From positions 34,096,530-34,160,529 of the forward strand of contig NC_079415.1 in assembly GCF_026213295.1 (NCBI RefSeq): 64,000 nucleotides of DNA, given 5' to 3'. How positions within the stretch are numbered: position 1 is the stretch's first letter; each line of letters starts with the position of its first letter. The translations under genes were made by a program, and so were the position numbers. The notes under the pieces were generated by a model. That model saw only the letters and a program-made list of their open reading frames with translations. It searched no databases and was not told where the DNA came from. Shown here in pieces: positions 23,401 to 33,700 of the stretch. Origin of the DNA: Gadus chalcogrammus. Lineage: Eukaryota; Chordata; Actinopteri; Gadiformes; Gadidae.

Positions 23401-26289
23401 GTGATTCTAGCGCTCTGAAAAGAATTGTGCAGGTATAAAAACAAGAAATGTTGGTATCTCTGTCAATTTCAATGCAAACGTGTTACAAAGCTTACCAAAG
23501 GGTTATTGGGCCATACTCCACTATTTGGAAGTGGAATATATTAGTTTTGAGCAAAATCAACAATGTAAGGTCAAAAACACGTTGTTGGTCGAAAAGTGAT
23601 TCTAGCGCTCTGAAAAGCATTTTGCAAGCGTAAAAACCAAAAATGTTGATATCTGTCAATTTCAATGCAAACGTGTTATTAAGCTTACCAAAGGGTTATA
23701 GGGCCATACTCCACTATTTGGAAGTGGAATACATTAGTTTTGAGCAAAATCAACAATATAAGGTCAAAGACACATTGTTGGTCAAAAAGTGATTCTAGCG
23801 CTCTGAAAAACATTTGGCACGCATAAAAACAAGAAATGTTGATATCTCTGTTCGTTTCAGAAAAACAAGTCAAAAACACATTGTTGGTCAAAAAGTGATT
23901 CTAGCGCTCTGAAAAGCATTTTGCACGCATAAAAACAAGAAATGTTGATATCTGTCAATTTCAATGCAAACGTGTTACTAAGCTTACCATAGGGTTATAG
24001 GGCCATGCTCCAATATTTGGAATTGGCATACAATAGTTTTGAGCAAAATCAATAATGTAAGGTCAAAAACATAATGTTGGTCAAAAAGTGATTCTAGTGC
24101 TCTGAAAAGAATTTTGCAGGTATAAAAACAAGAAATGTTGGTATCTCTGTCAATTTCAATGCAAACGTGTTACTAAGCTTACCAAAGGGTTATAGGGACA
24201 TACTCCACTATTTGGAAGTGGAATACATTAGTTTTGAGCAAAATCAACAATATAAGGTCAAAAACACGTTGTTGGTCGAAAAGTGATTCTAGCGCTCTGA
24301 AAAGAATTGTGCAGGTATAAAAACAAGAAATGTTGGTATCTCTGTCAATTTCAATGCAAACGTGTTGCAAAGCTTACCAAAGGGTTATTGGGTCATACTC
24401 CACTATTTGGAAGTGGAATATATTAGTTTTGAGCAAAATCAACAATGTAAGGTCAAAAACACGTTGTTGGTCGAAAAGTGATTCTAGCGCTCTGAAAAGC
24501 ATTTTGCAAGCGTAAAAAACAAAAATGTTGATATCTGTCAATTTCAATGCAAACGTGTTACTAAGCTTACCAAAGGGTAATAGGGCCATACTCCACCATT
24601 TGGAAGGGGAATACATTAGTTTTGAGCAAAATCAACAATATAAGGTCAAAGACACATTGTTGGTCAAAAAGTGATTCTAGCGCTCTGAAAAGCATTTTGC
24701 ATGCGTAAAAACCAAAAATGTTGATATCTGTCATTTTCAATGCAAACGTGTGACTAAGCTTACCAAAGGGTTATAGGGCCATACTCCACTATTTGGTAGT
24801 GGAATACATTAGTTTTGAGCAAAATCAACAATATAAGGTTAAAAACACATTGTTGGTCAAAAAGTGATTCTAGCGCTCTGAAAAGCATTTGGCACGCATA
24901 AAAACAAGAAATGTTGATATCTCTGTTCGTTTCAGAAAAACAAGTCAAAAACACATTGTTGGTCAAAAAGTGATTCTAGCGCTCTGAAAAGCATTTTGCC
25001 GGCATAAAAACAATAAATGTTGGTATCTCTGTCAATTTCAATGCAAACATGTTACTAAGCTTACCAAAGGGTAATAGGGCCATACTCCACCATTTGGAAG
25101 GGGAATACATTAGTTTTGAGCAAAATCAACAATATAAGGTTAAAGACACATTGTTGGTCAAAAAGTGATTCTAGCGCTCTGAAAAGCATTTGGCACGCAT
25201 AAAAACAAGAAATGTTGATTTTTCTGTTCATTTCAGAAAACATGTCGAAAACACATTGTTGGTCAAAAAGTGATTCTAGCGCTCTGAAAAGAATTGTGCA
25301 GGTATAAAAACAAGAAATGTTGGTATCTCTGTCAATTTCAATGCAAACGTGTTACAAAGCTTACCAAAGGGTTATTGGGCCATACTCCACTATTTGGAAG
25401 TGGAATATATTAGTTTTGAGCAAAATCAACAATGTAAGGTCAAAAACACGTTGTTGGTCGAAAAGTGATTCTAGCGCTCTGAAAAGCATTTTGCAAGCGT
25501 AAAAAACAAAAATGTTGATATCTGTCAATTTCAATGCAAACGTGTTACTAAGCTTACCAAAGGGTAATAGGGCCATACTCCACCATTTGGAAGGGGAATA
25601 CATTAGTTTTGAGCAAAATCAACAATATAAGGTCAAAGACACATTGTTGGTCAAAAGTGATTCTAGCGCTCTGAAAAGCATTTTGCATGCGTAAAAACCA
25701 AAAATGTTGATATCTGTCATTTTCAATGCAAACGTGTGACTAAGCTTACCAAAGGGTTATAGGGCCATACTCCACTATTTGGTAGTGGAATACATTAGTT
25801 TTGAGCAAAATCAACAATATAAGGTTAAAAACACATTGTTGGTCAAACAAGTGATTCTAGCGCTCTGAAAAGCATTTGGCACGCATAAAAACAAGAAATG
25901 TTGATACCTCTGTTCGTTTCAGAAAAACAAGTCAAAAACACATTGTTGGTCAAAAAGTGATTCTAGCGCTCTGAAAAGCATTTTGCCGGCATAAAAACAA
26001 CAAATGTTGGTATCTCTGTCAATTTCAATGCAAACATGTTACTAAGCTTACCAAAGGGTAATAGGGCCATACTCCACCATTTGGAAGGGGAATACATTAG
26101 TTTTGAGCAAAATCAACAATATAAGGTTAAAGACACATTGTTGGTCAAAAAGTGATTCTAGCGCTCTGAAAAGCATTTGGCACGCATAAAAACAAGAAAT
26201 GTTGATTTTTCTGTTCATTTCAGAAAACATGTCGAAAACACATTGTTGGTCAAAAAGTGATTCTAGCGCTCTGAAAAGAATTGTGCAGG
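11482..26289 (+). repeat. Complex satellite array, first segment
   Basis: Head-to-tail repeats anchored on AAGCTTACCAAAGGG. Anchor spacing is either 193-194 bp (15378 to 15571; 15873 to 16067; 16067 to 16260) or 300-302 bp (15077 to 15378; 16260 to 16561; 16561 to 16861; 16861 to 17162). The long unit equals the short one plus a second, diverged copy of the core (GTGATTCTAGCGCTCTGAAAA) with a short TTTCAGAAAACAAGTC tail, about 105-108 bp. Superimposed higher-order periods are 2085 bp (15037/17122, 15575/17660), 1079 bp (18113/19192, 18350/19429) and 987 bp (24330/25317, 25061/26048). Minus-strand frames of 60-113 residues recur because the 108-bp module is a multiple of three. They match no protein. 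The array is interrupted at 26289 by a retroelement. Confidence 0.95.
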
Positions 26290-26477
26290 TGTGGAGTATG
26301 TAAATGATGAGACAAGAGACGGAGATGGGTCGAGTCAGCTTTACTCTCCACTTCAAAACAAACAAGAGATACTCGCACATGAGTTCAAATCGAAACTGAC
26401 GTAAACCGGAACTGTTTATCTTAAAGGTACAGTCCCTTGAATGTGAATGTCTCACACAGTAATTGTGGGTCACCACA
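26290..26477 (-). repeat. 3' LTR of copy 1
   Basis: 188 bp, identical by eye to the LTR at 30541-30728. In element orientation this is the downstream LTR, just after the polypurine tract. Confidence 0.93.
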
Positions 26478-26489
26478 CAGGCCCCCCCA
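26478..26489 (-). promoter_or_regulatory. Polypurine tract of copy 1
   Basis: On the element strand, a run of seven G followed by CCTG directly adjoins the 3' LTR. This is the usual position of the primer for plus-strand DNA synthesis. Confidence 0.6.
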
Positions 26490-26598
26490 GAATTCACCCA
26501 AACCAACAGGTCCAGACCGAACAGGTAACACACAGAGAACATCGGACACCCACTAGCGTTAAACAGAATACACTAGTACAAAACAGTCCCTAGAAAAA

Positions 26599-29500
26599 TC
26601 AACGCCTAGGGGGGCGGACCAGGCGGCCAGAACGGCTGCGCCTAACAGGAGAAGGGCAAGAGGCAGGAGCAGGTGTCGAGGCCGCCGCAGGACCAGGGGT
26701 CGAGGCTGCCGCAGGCGGGCGCCCCCGCCGCGGGGGCTGAGCCAGCTGGAGCGGTTCGCCAACATCCACATGAGCAGGCTTGAGCCGGTCTATAGCCACC
26801 CGCTCAGGCCTGCCCCCCATATCCACGACAAAGTTCTTAGGCCCACCCTCCAAGACGCGGAAGGGCCCATCGTAGGGGGGCCGCAGCGGGGTACGGTGGC
26901 CATCGTGGCGGATGAAGACGTACTTGGCCGACGGTAAATCCCTGGGAACGTAGGACCGGGGGAGGCCATGGCGAGACGTCGGAACGGGAATGAAAGCGTC
27001 CGCAATGTCCCGGGACGCAGCACGATGGGAGGCAGCCGACCAGGGGGCCGTGGCGTCCGGAAGAAACTCCCCAGGGACGCGCAGGGGCTGGCCGTACACC
27101 AGCTCTGCCGACGAGGCCTGAAGATCGTCCTTGGGGGCGGAGCGAAGGCCCAGCATAACCCACGGGAGGCGGTCAGCCCAGTCGCCGCCCGTAAGGCTGG
27201 CCCTGAGCGCGGCCTTCATGTCCCGATGAAACCGCTCGCAAAGCCCGTTGCTCTGGGGGTTATAGGCTGTGGTGCGGTGGACCTTCACCCCCAGGACCCC
27301 GGCGACCGCAGTCCAAAGCTCCGACGTGAACTGCGGCCCCCGGTCTGAGGAAATGTCTGACGGTGTGCCGAAACGGGCCACCCAAGCCATAACGAACGCC
27401 CGGGCCACCTCAGCTGCTGTAGTGGAGGACAGGGGAACCACTTCTGGCCACCTGGTGGTCCGGTCCACCATGGTGAGGAGGTAGGTGTAACCACGGGAGG
27501 GTGAAAGCGGGCCCACCAGGTCCACATTCACGTGGTCGAAACGCCTCTCCGGCACTTTGAAGAGTGCCAAGGGGGCTTTGGTATGCCGAGTCACCTTCGC
27601 ACGCTGGCACGCCACACAGACAGCAGCCCAGGCCCTGACGTCCTTCCGCAGGCCCGGCCAGACGAACTTGGCCCCCACGAGCTTGGCAGAGGCCTTCACC
27701 CCAGGGTGGGAAAGGCTGTGGATCGTGTCGAACACCTTACGCCTCCAGCCAGCAGGCACCATGGGGCGCGGCTGGCCAGTAGAGACGTCGCAGAGGAGCG
27801 CGGTGTTGGCCGTGCCAAACACCACATCCTCCATAAGGAGTGCCGTGGGGGCTGTCCTGTAGGCCTGCACCTCAGAGTCAATAGCCTGATCCCCAGCCAT
27901 AGCTGCGTAGTCGAGGCCCAAGTGGACGGAACCAACAACCACCCGAGAGAGGCAGTCGGCTACAAAATTGTCTTTGCCGGCCACATGCTGAACGTCGGTG
28001 GTGTACTCCGAGATGGCGGAGAGCTGACGCTGCTGTCGACCAGACCATGGCTCCGAAGATTTCGCCATGGCGAACGTCAGCGGCTTGTGGTCAACAAAAG
28101 CCGTGAACCGACGGCCCTCCAGCAGGAAGCGGAAATGACGGGTGGCGAGGAAAAGAGCCAGGAGCTCCCTGTCGAAAGCGCTGTATTTCCTCTCGTTGTC
28201 GCGGAGCTTCCTGCTGAAAAAGGCCAGCGGTTGCCAGGCTCCGCCCACCCACTGCTCACACACGGCCCCCACGGCGTAATCAGAGGCGTCCGTAGTAAGA
28301 GCAACAGGGGCGGTCGGAGACGGGTGCGCCAGCAGAGCAGCGTTGGCCAACGCGGTTTTGGCAGCATCGAAAGCAGCCGTCATTTCCGTGGACCAATCCA
28401 ACACGTCTGCAGGCTTCCTGCCCCGCAAGGCGTTGTACAAGGGTCGCATGAGCTGGGCCGCATGGGGAAGGAAACGGTTATAGAAGTTCACCATGCCCAG
28501 GAACTCCTGCAGGGACTTCACAGTGCGCGGACGTGGGAAGCTGGCGATGGCGTCCACCTTGGCCGGGAGGGGAACCGCCCCCTGCGGAGTGACGTGGTGG
28601 CCGAGGAAGGTAATGGATGACCGGCCAAACTCGCACTTGGCCGGGTTGACAATGAGACCATGCTCACTGAGCCGACCGAACAGCTGCCGTAGATGCGTCA
28701 GGTGGTCGTCCGCGGACGCACTGGCAACAAGGATGTCATCCAGATAGACGAACAGGAACGGCATGTCCCGCAGCACAGAATCCATGAGGCGCTGGAACGT
28801 CTGCGCTGCACCCTTGAGGCCGAAAGGCATTCTCAGGAATTCAAAAAGTCCAAAGGGCGTGATGACCGCCGTCTTGGGGACATCCTGCGGGCGGACGGGC
28901 ACCTGATGGTAACCGCGCACCAGGTCCACCTTAGAAAAGACGGCGGCGCCAGCCAGGTGGGCGGTGAAATCCTGAATGTGCGGTACCGGGTACCGGTCGG
29001 GGGTGGTGGCGTTATTCAAGCGACGGAAATCACCACACGGACGCCAACCGCCATCAGCCTTGGTCACCATGTGCAGGGGGGAGGCCCACGGACTTTTAGA
29101 ACGGCGTACGATGCCGAGGCGCTCCATGGTGGCAAACTCCTCCCTGGCGATCGCGAGCTTGGCGGAGTCCAGGCGGCGGGCCCGTGCATAGACCGGGGGG
29201 CCAACCGTGGTGATGTAGTGCTCCACACCATGCTTAGCCACAGCCGATGAAAACGTTGGCGTGGTGATGTCAGGAAACTCAGCCAGCAGGCGTTGATACA
29301 GGTCCCCGGTGGCAAACGTGTTCGCAAGACAAAGCCCCCCCACCCCCCCCAGCATGCAGGGGAACGAAGCAAAGGAGAGGGCGTCGATCAGGCGGCAGTT
29401 CGTAACATCCACCAGCAGCCTGTATGCGCAGAGGAAATCCGCCCCCAGGAGTGGCGTAGACACGGCAGCCATGACAAAATCCCAACCAAAACGCCGGCCG

Positions 29501-29811
29501 CCGAAACACACATCCACATACCTCGTGCCGTAGGTACGAATGGGTGTGCCGTTGGCGGCGTCCATCGGGGGGCCATGGCCGCCAGCCATAGTGTCCACAG
29601 GCGTCGCCGGCAGGATGCTGCGCTGAGCCCCAGAATCAACCAGCAGCCGCCGGCCGGACAAGGTGTCAGTGACGAACAACAGCCTGCAGTCCCGACCAGC
29701 GCTCACAGCTGTTAATGAGCGCTGGCCCGGGCTTTTCCCGGGGCCCCAAAACTGCAAGGCTGGCGACACTGCTTGGCTTTGGCCCCGAACCTGGCGTGGT
29801 AGTAACAACAC
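26599..29811 (-). CDS. pol: Pol polyprotein, copy 1 (PR-RT-RH-IN)
   Basis: An intact open frame of 1070 codons when counted from a GTG at 29811. It has no ATG start, and an in-frame stop lies three codons before the GTG. It overlaps the end of gag by 100 nt in the -1 frame, so expression is probably as a gag-pol fusion. Numbering from the GTG: protease active site DSG (59-61); reverse transcriptase with YLDD (356-359); RNase H acidic residues D508, E549 and D574; integrase zinc finger H698, H702, C732, C735; catalytic D764, D823, E859 with 58 and 35 residues between; and a GPY/F-type module near 979-984. All catalytic residues are present. It copies the element RNA into DNA and integrates it in the nucleus. 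Confidence 0.95.
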   Translation of the reverse strand: MLLLPRQVRGQSQAVSPALQFWGPGKSPGQRSLTAVSAGRDCRLLFVTDTLSGRRLLVDSGAQRSILPATPVDTMAGGHGPPMDAANGTPIRTYGTRYVDVCFGGRRFGWDFVMAAVSTPLLGADFLCAYRLLVDVTNCRLIDALSFASFPCMLGGVGGLCLANTFATGDLYQRLLAEFPDITTPTFSSAVAKHGVEHYITTVGPPVYARARRLDSAKLAIAREEFATMERLGIVRRSKSPWASPLHMVTKADGGWRPCGDFRRLNNATTPDRYPVPHIQDFTAHLAGAAVFSKVDLVRGYHQVPVRPQDVPKTAVITPFGLFEFLRMPFGLKGAAQTFQRLMDSVLRDMPFLFVYLDDILVASASADDHLTHLRQLFGRLSEHGLIVNPAKCEFGRSSITFLGHHVTPQGAVPLPAKVDAIASFPRPRTVKSLQEFLGMVNFYNRFLPHAAQLMRPLYNALRGRKPADVLDWSTEMTAAFDAAKTALANAALLAHPSPTAPVALTTDASDYAVGAVCEQWVGGAWQPLAFFSRKLRDNERKYSAFDRELLALFLATRHFRFLLEGRRFTAFVDHKPLTFAMAKSSEPWSGRQQRQLSAISEYTTDVQHVAGKDNFVADCLSRVVVGSVHLGLDYAAMAGDQAIDSEVQAYRTAPTALLMEDVVFGTANTALLCDVSTGQPRPMVPAGWRRKVFDTIHSLSHPGVKASAKLVGAKFVWPGLRKDVRAWAAVCVACQRAKVTRHTKAPLALFKVPERRFDHVNVDLVGPLSPSRGYTYLLTMVDRTTRWPEVVPLSSTTAAEVARAFVMAWVARFGTPSDISSDRGPQFTSELWTAVAGVLGVKVHRTTAYNPQSNGLCERFHRDMKAALRASLTGGDWADRLPWVMLGLRSAPKDDLQASSAELVYGQPLRVPGEFLPDATAPWSAASHRAASRDIADAFIPVPTSRHGLPRSYVPRDLPSAKYVFIRHDGHRTPLRPPYDGPFRVLEGGPKNFVVDMGGRPERVAIDRLKPAHVDVGEPLQLAQPPRRGRPPAAASTPGPAAASTPAPASCPSPVRRSRSGRLVRPPRR

Positions 29812-30503
29812 CCGTCGTCATGCTGTCGGCGGGCGGTCACAGCGGCTGCGGTGTCCGGGTCGTATCCCTGCGGCGGAAACGGGGCCGATGTGTGCTGGGG
29901 GGGCAACAGCGCATGAACAAACTGCTGCCTGTTGGCGAGGAAAATCCTGTCGGCCTCTACAGCCACCGCCCGGTAGTCCTTGGAGGCAAAGAGGGGTGAG
30001 CTGGCCAGTGCGGTGCGCACGGGTGCTGGAAGCTGCCGCAGGAAGATGTGGGCGAAAAGGAAGGAGGGATCCGCCGAGCCCAGCACAGCCAGCATCCTCT
30101 CCATCAACTCGGACGGCTTGCCGTCGCCCAGGCCGTTCAGGGAAAGCAGGCGGTCCGCCTTCTCCAGCTCCGACAGTTCAAAGAGGTTCACGAGGAACGC
30201 CTTGAGCGCGTCGTACTTGCCGACAGCTGGAGGAGCCTCCAACCGCGCCATACACCTGGCCGTCGTCGAGGCATCTAAGGCTGCTACCACGTGGAAATAC
30301 CTAGTCACGTCCTGTGTTATTCCTCTCAGCTGGAACTGGGCTTCGATATGCTGGAACCACGACCGTGGGTTGTTCTGCCAGAAGTCCGGTAACTTGACGG
30401 TGGCAGCATAGATAGCGCCGACGTTCGCCGCGTCGATAGCCGCACCGCCAGCGGCGGCCGGCGCCGCGGCGGGCGCGTTGTTATCACCGTCGATGTGAAA
30501 CAT
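29712..30503 (-). CDS. gag: Gag polyprotein, copy 1
   Basis: 263 residues from an ATG just after the primer binding site. It is the structural protein that assembles the retrotransposon particle. Residues about 35-200 are the helical capsid-like region (with FWQNNPRSWF near 41-50). The C-terminus carries C233-x2-H236-x9-C246-x3-C250, a CHCC arrangement in place of the common CCHC zinc knuckle. The open frame extends 42 codons further upstream into the primer binding site and LTR. That extension is not expected to be translated, so the ATG at 30503 was chosen. The copy 2 frame begins at the same ATG. Confidence 0.9.
   Translation of the reverse strand: MFHIDGDNNAPAAAPAAAGGAAIDAANVGAIYAATVKLPDFWQNNPRSWFQHIEAQFQLRGITQDVTRYFHVVAALDASTTARCMARLEAPPAVGKYDALKAFLVNLFELSELEKADRLLSLNGLGDGKPSELMERMLAVLGSADPSFLFAHIFLRQLPAPVRTALASSPLFASKDYRAVAVEADRIFLANRQQFVHALLPPQHTSAPFPPQGYDPDTAAAVTARRQHDDGCCYYHARFGAKAKQCRQPCSFGAPGKARASAH
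29733..29739 (-). promoter_or_regulatory. Candidate -1 ribosomal frameshift heptamer, copy 1
   Basis: On the element strand GGGAAAA lies in the gag frame as G GGA AAA, the X XXY YYZ pattern for tandem -1 slippage. It is 18 nt before the gag stop codon. A one-base slip leads directly into the pol frame, which stays open to its end. A GCCCGGGC palindrome follows immediately and may contribute structure. Confidence 0.65.
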
Positions 30504-30521
30504 TTTACAGTCGTATCCAAC

Positions 30522-30538
30522 TCGCGTCGGGGTCACCA
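30522..30538 (-). promoter_or_regulatory. Primer binding site (tRNA-Trp type), copy 1
   Basis: On the element strand, two bases after the 5' LTR, TGGTGACCCCGACG followed by CGA is complementary to the 3' end of vertebrate tRNA-Trp, with one mismatch in 17. The alpharetroviruses and CsRn1-type elements use the same primer. Confidence 0.75.
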
Positions 30539-30540
30539 AT

Positions 30541-30728
30541 TGTGGAGTATGTAAATGATGAGACAAGAGACGGAGATGGGTCGAGTCAGCTTTACTCTCC
30601 ACTTCAAAACAAACAAGAGATACTCGCACATGAGTTCAAATCGAAACTGACGTAAACCGGAACTGTTTATCTTAAAGGTACAGTCCCTTGAATGTGAATG
30701 TCTCACACAGTAATTGTGGGTCACCACA
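30541..30728 (-). repeat. 5' LTR of copy 1
   Basis: 188 bp. In element orientation this is the upstream LTR and would hold the promoter. I see no canonical TATA box or AATAAA in it. TTTAAGATAAA is the closest A/T-rich element, and TTACGTCA is a CRE-like half-site. Confidence 0.93.
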
Positions 30729-30732
30729 CAGG

Positions 30733-33700
30733 TATAAAACAAGAAATGTTGGTATCTCTGTCAATTTCAATGCAAACGTGTTACAAAGCTTACCAAAGGG
30801 TTATTGGGCCATACTCCACTATTTGGAAGTGGAATATGTTAGTTTTGAGCAAAATCAACAATGTAAGGTCAAAAACACGTTGTTGGTCGAAAAGTGATTC
30901 TAGAGCTCTGAAAAGCATTTGGAACGCATAAAAACAAGAAATGTTGATTTTTCTGTTCATTTCAGAAAACAAGTCGAAAACACATTGTTGGTCAAAAAGT
31001 GATTCTAGCGCTCTGAAAAGCATTTTGCAAGCGTAAAAACCAAAAATGTTGATATCTGTCAATTTCAATGCAAACGTGTTATTAAGCTTACCAAAGGGTT
31101 ATAGGGCCATACTCCACTATTTGGAAGTGGAATACATTAGTTTTGAGCAAAATCAACAATATAAGGTCAAAGACACATTGTTGGTCAAAAAGTGATTCTA
31201 GCGCTCTGAAAAACATTTGGCACGCATAAAAACAAGAAATGTTGATATTTCTGTTTGTTTCAGAAAAACAAGTCAAAAACACATTGTTGGTCAAAAAGTG
31301 ATTCTAAGCGCTCTGAAAAGAATTTTGCCGGCATAAAAATAATAAATGTTGGTATCTCTGTCAATTTCAATGCAAACGTGTTACTAAGCTTACCAAAGGG
31401 TTATAGGGCCATACTCCACTATTTGGAAGTGGAATACATTAGTTTTGAGTAGAATCAACAATGTAAGGTCAAAAACACGTTGTTGGTCGAAAAGTGATTC
31501 TAGCGCTCTGAAAAGAATTGTGCAGGCATAAAAACAAGAAATGTTGGTATCTCTGTCAATTTCAATGCAAACGTGTTACAAAGCTTACCAAAGGGTTATT
31601 GGGCCATACTCCACTATTTGGAAGTGGAATATATTAGTTTTGAGCAAAATCAACAATGTAAGGTCAAAAACACGTTGTTGGTCGAAAAATTGATTCTAGC
31701 GCTCTGAAAAGCATTTTGCAAGCGTAAAAAACAAAAATGTTGATATCTGTCAATTTCAATGCAAACGTGTTACTAAGCTTACCAAAGGGTAATAGGGCCA
31801 TACTCCACCATTTGGAAGGGGAATACATTAGTTTTGAGCAAAATCAACAATATAAGGTCAAAGACACATTGTTGGTCAAAAAGTGATTCTAGCGCTCTGA
31901 AAAGCATTTTGCATGCGTAAAAACCAAAAATGTTGATATCTGTCATTTTCAATGCAAACGTGTGACTAAGCTTACCAAAGGGTTATAGGGCCATACTCCA
32001 CTATTTGGAAGTGGAATATATTAGTTTTGAGCAAAATCAACAATGTAAGGTCGAAAACACATTGTTGGTCAAAAAGGGATTCTAGCGCTCTGAAAAGAAT
32101 TGTGCAGGTATAAAAACAAGAAATGTTGGTATCTCTGTCAATTTCAATGCAAACGTGTTACAAAGCTTACCAAAGGGTTATTGGGCCATACTCCACTATT
32201 TGGAAGTGGAATATGTTAGTTTTGAGCAAAATCAACAATGTAAGGTCAAAAACACGTTGTTGGTCGAAAAGTGATTCTAGCGCTCTGAAAAGCATTTGGA
32301 ACGCATAAAAACAAGAAATGTTGATTTTTCTGTTCATTTCAGAAAACAAGTCGAAAACACATTGTTGGTCAAAAAGTGATTCTAGCGCTCTGAAAAGCAT
32401 TTTGCAAGCGTAAAAACCAAAAATGTTGATATCTGTCAATTTCAATGCAAACGTGTTATTAAGCTTACCAAAGGGTTATAGGGCCATACTCCACTATTTG
32501 GAAGTGGAATACATTAGTTTTGAGCAAAATCAACAATATAAGGTCAAAGACACATTGTTGGTCAAAAAGTGATTCTAGCGCTCTGAAAAACATTTGGCAC
32601 GCATAAAAACAAGAAATGTTGATATTTCTGTTCGTTTCAGAAAAACAAGTCAAAAACACATTGTTGGTCAAAAAGTGATTCTAAGCGCTCTGAAAAGAAT
32701 TTTGCCGGCATAAAAATAATAAATGTTGGTATCTCTGTCAATTTCAATGCAAACGTGTTACTAAGCTTACCAAAGGGTAATAGGGCCATACTCCACCATT
32801 TGGAAGGGGAATACATTAGTTTTGAGCAAAATCAACAATATAAGGTCAAAGACACATTGTTGGTCAAAAAGTGATTCTAGCGCTCTGAAAAGCATTTGGC
32901 ACGCATAAAAACAAGAAATGTTGATTTTTCTGTTCATTTCAGAAAACATGTCGAAAACACATTGTTGGTCAAAAAGTGATTCTAGCGCTCTGAAAAGAAT
33001 TGTGCAGGTATAAAAACAAGAAATGTTGGTATCTCTGTCAATTTCAATGCAAACGTGTTACAAAGCTTACCAAAGGGTTATTGGGCCATACTCCACTATT
33101 TGGAAGTGGAATATATTAGTTTTGAGCAAAATCAACAATGTAAGGTCAAAAACACGTTGTTGGTCGAAAAGTGATTCTAGCGCTCTGAAAAGCATTTGGA
33201 ACGCATAAAAACAAGAAATGTTGATTTTTCTGTTCATTTCAGAAAACAAGTCGAAAACACATTGTTGGTCAAAAAGTGATTCTAGCGCTCTGAAAAGCAT
33301 TTTGCAAGCGTAAAAACCAAAAATGTTGATATCTGTCAATTTCAATGCAAACGTGTTATTAAGCTTACCAAAGGGTTATAGGGCCATACTCCACTATTTG
33401 GAAGTGGAATACATTAGTTTTGAGCAAAATCAACAATATAAGGTCAAAGACACATTGTTGGTCAAAAAGTGATTCTAGCGCTCTGAAAAACATTTGGCAC
33501 GCATAAAAACAAGAAATGTTGATATTTCTGTTTGTTTCAGAAAAACAAGTCAAAAACACATTGTTGGTCAAAAAGTGATTCTAAGCGCTCTGAAAAGAAT
33601 TTTGCCGGCATAAAAATAATAAATGTTGGTATCTCTGTCAATTTCAATGCAAACGTGTTACTAAGCTTACCAAAGGGTTATAGGGCCATACTCCACTATT

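Larger units (their letters stand above)
26290..30728 (-). mobile_element. Full-length Ty3/gypsy LTR retrotransposon, copy 1 (CsRn1/Barthez-like)
   Basis: A 4439-bp element with two 188-bp LTRs identical by eye, a tRNA-Trp-type primer binding site, gag, intact pol and a G-rich polypurine tract. No envelope gene is present. LTR termini are TGTGG...CCACA, and the flanking 4-bp target duplication is CAGG (26286-26289 and 30729-30732). Removing the element restores the satellite sequence GTGCAGGTATAAAA. The domain order PR-RT-RNase H-IN is that of Metaviridae. The tRNA-Trp primer and the CHCC gag motif are traits of the CsRn1 lineage. Identical LTRs and open frames indicate recent insertion. Confidence 0.95.

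Noticed and set aside
11482..26289. CRISPR-like array
   Set aside because: The units are directly adjacent without unique spacers and the genome is eukaryotic. This is satellite DNA.
26968..30411. Plus-strand frames up to 362 codons inside the retroelements (e.g. 27532-28620 and 39688-40776)
   Set aside because: They are antisense shadows of pol and gag, without any recognised domain.
30504..30629. Forty-two-codon N-terminal extension of gag in copy 1
   Set aside because: It crosses the primer binding site and the LTR and is absent in copy 2 because of a one-base insertion.
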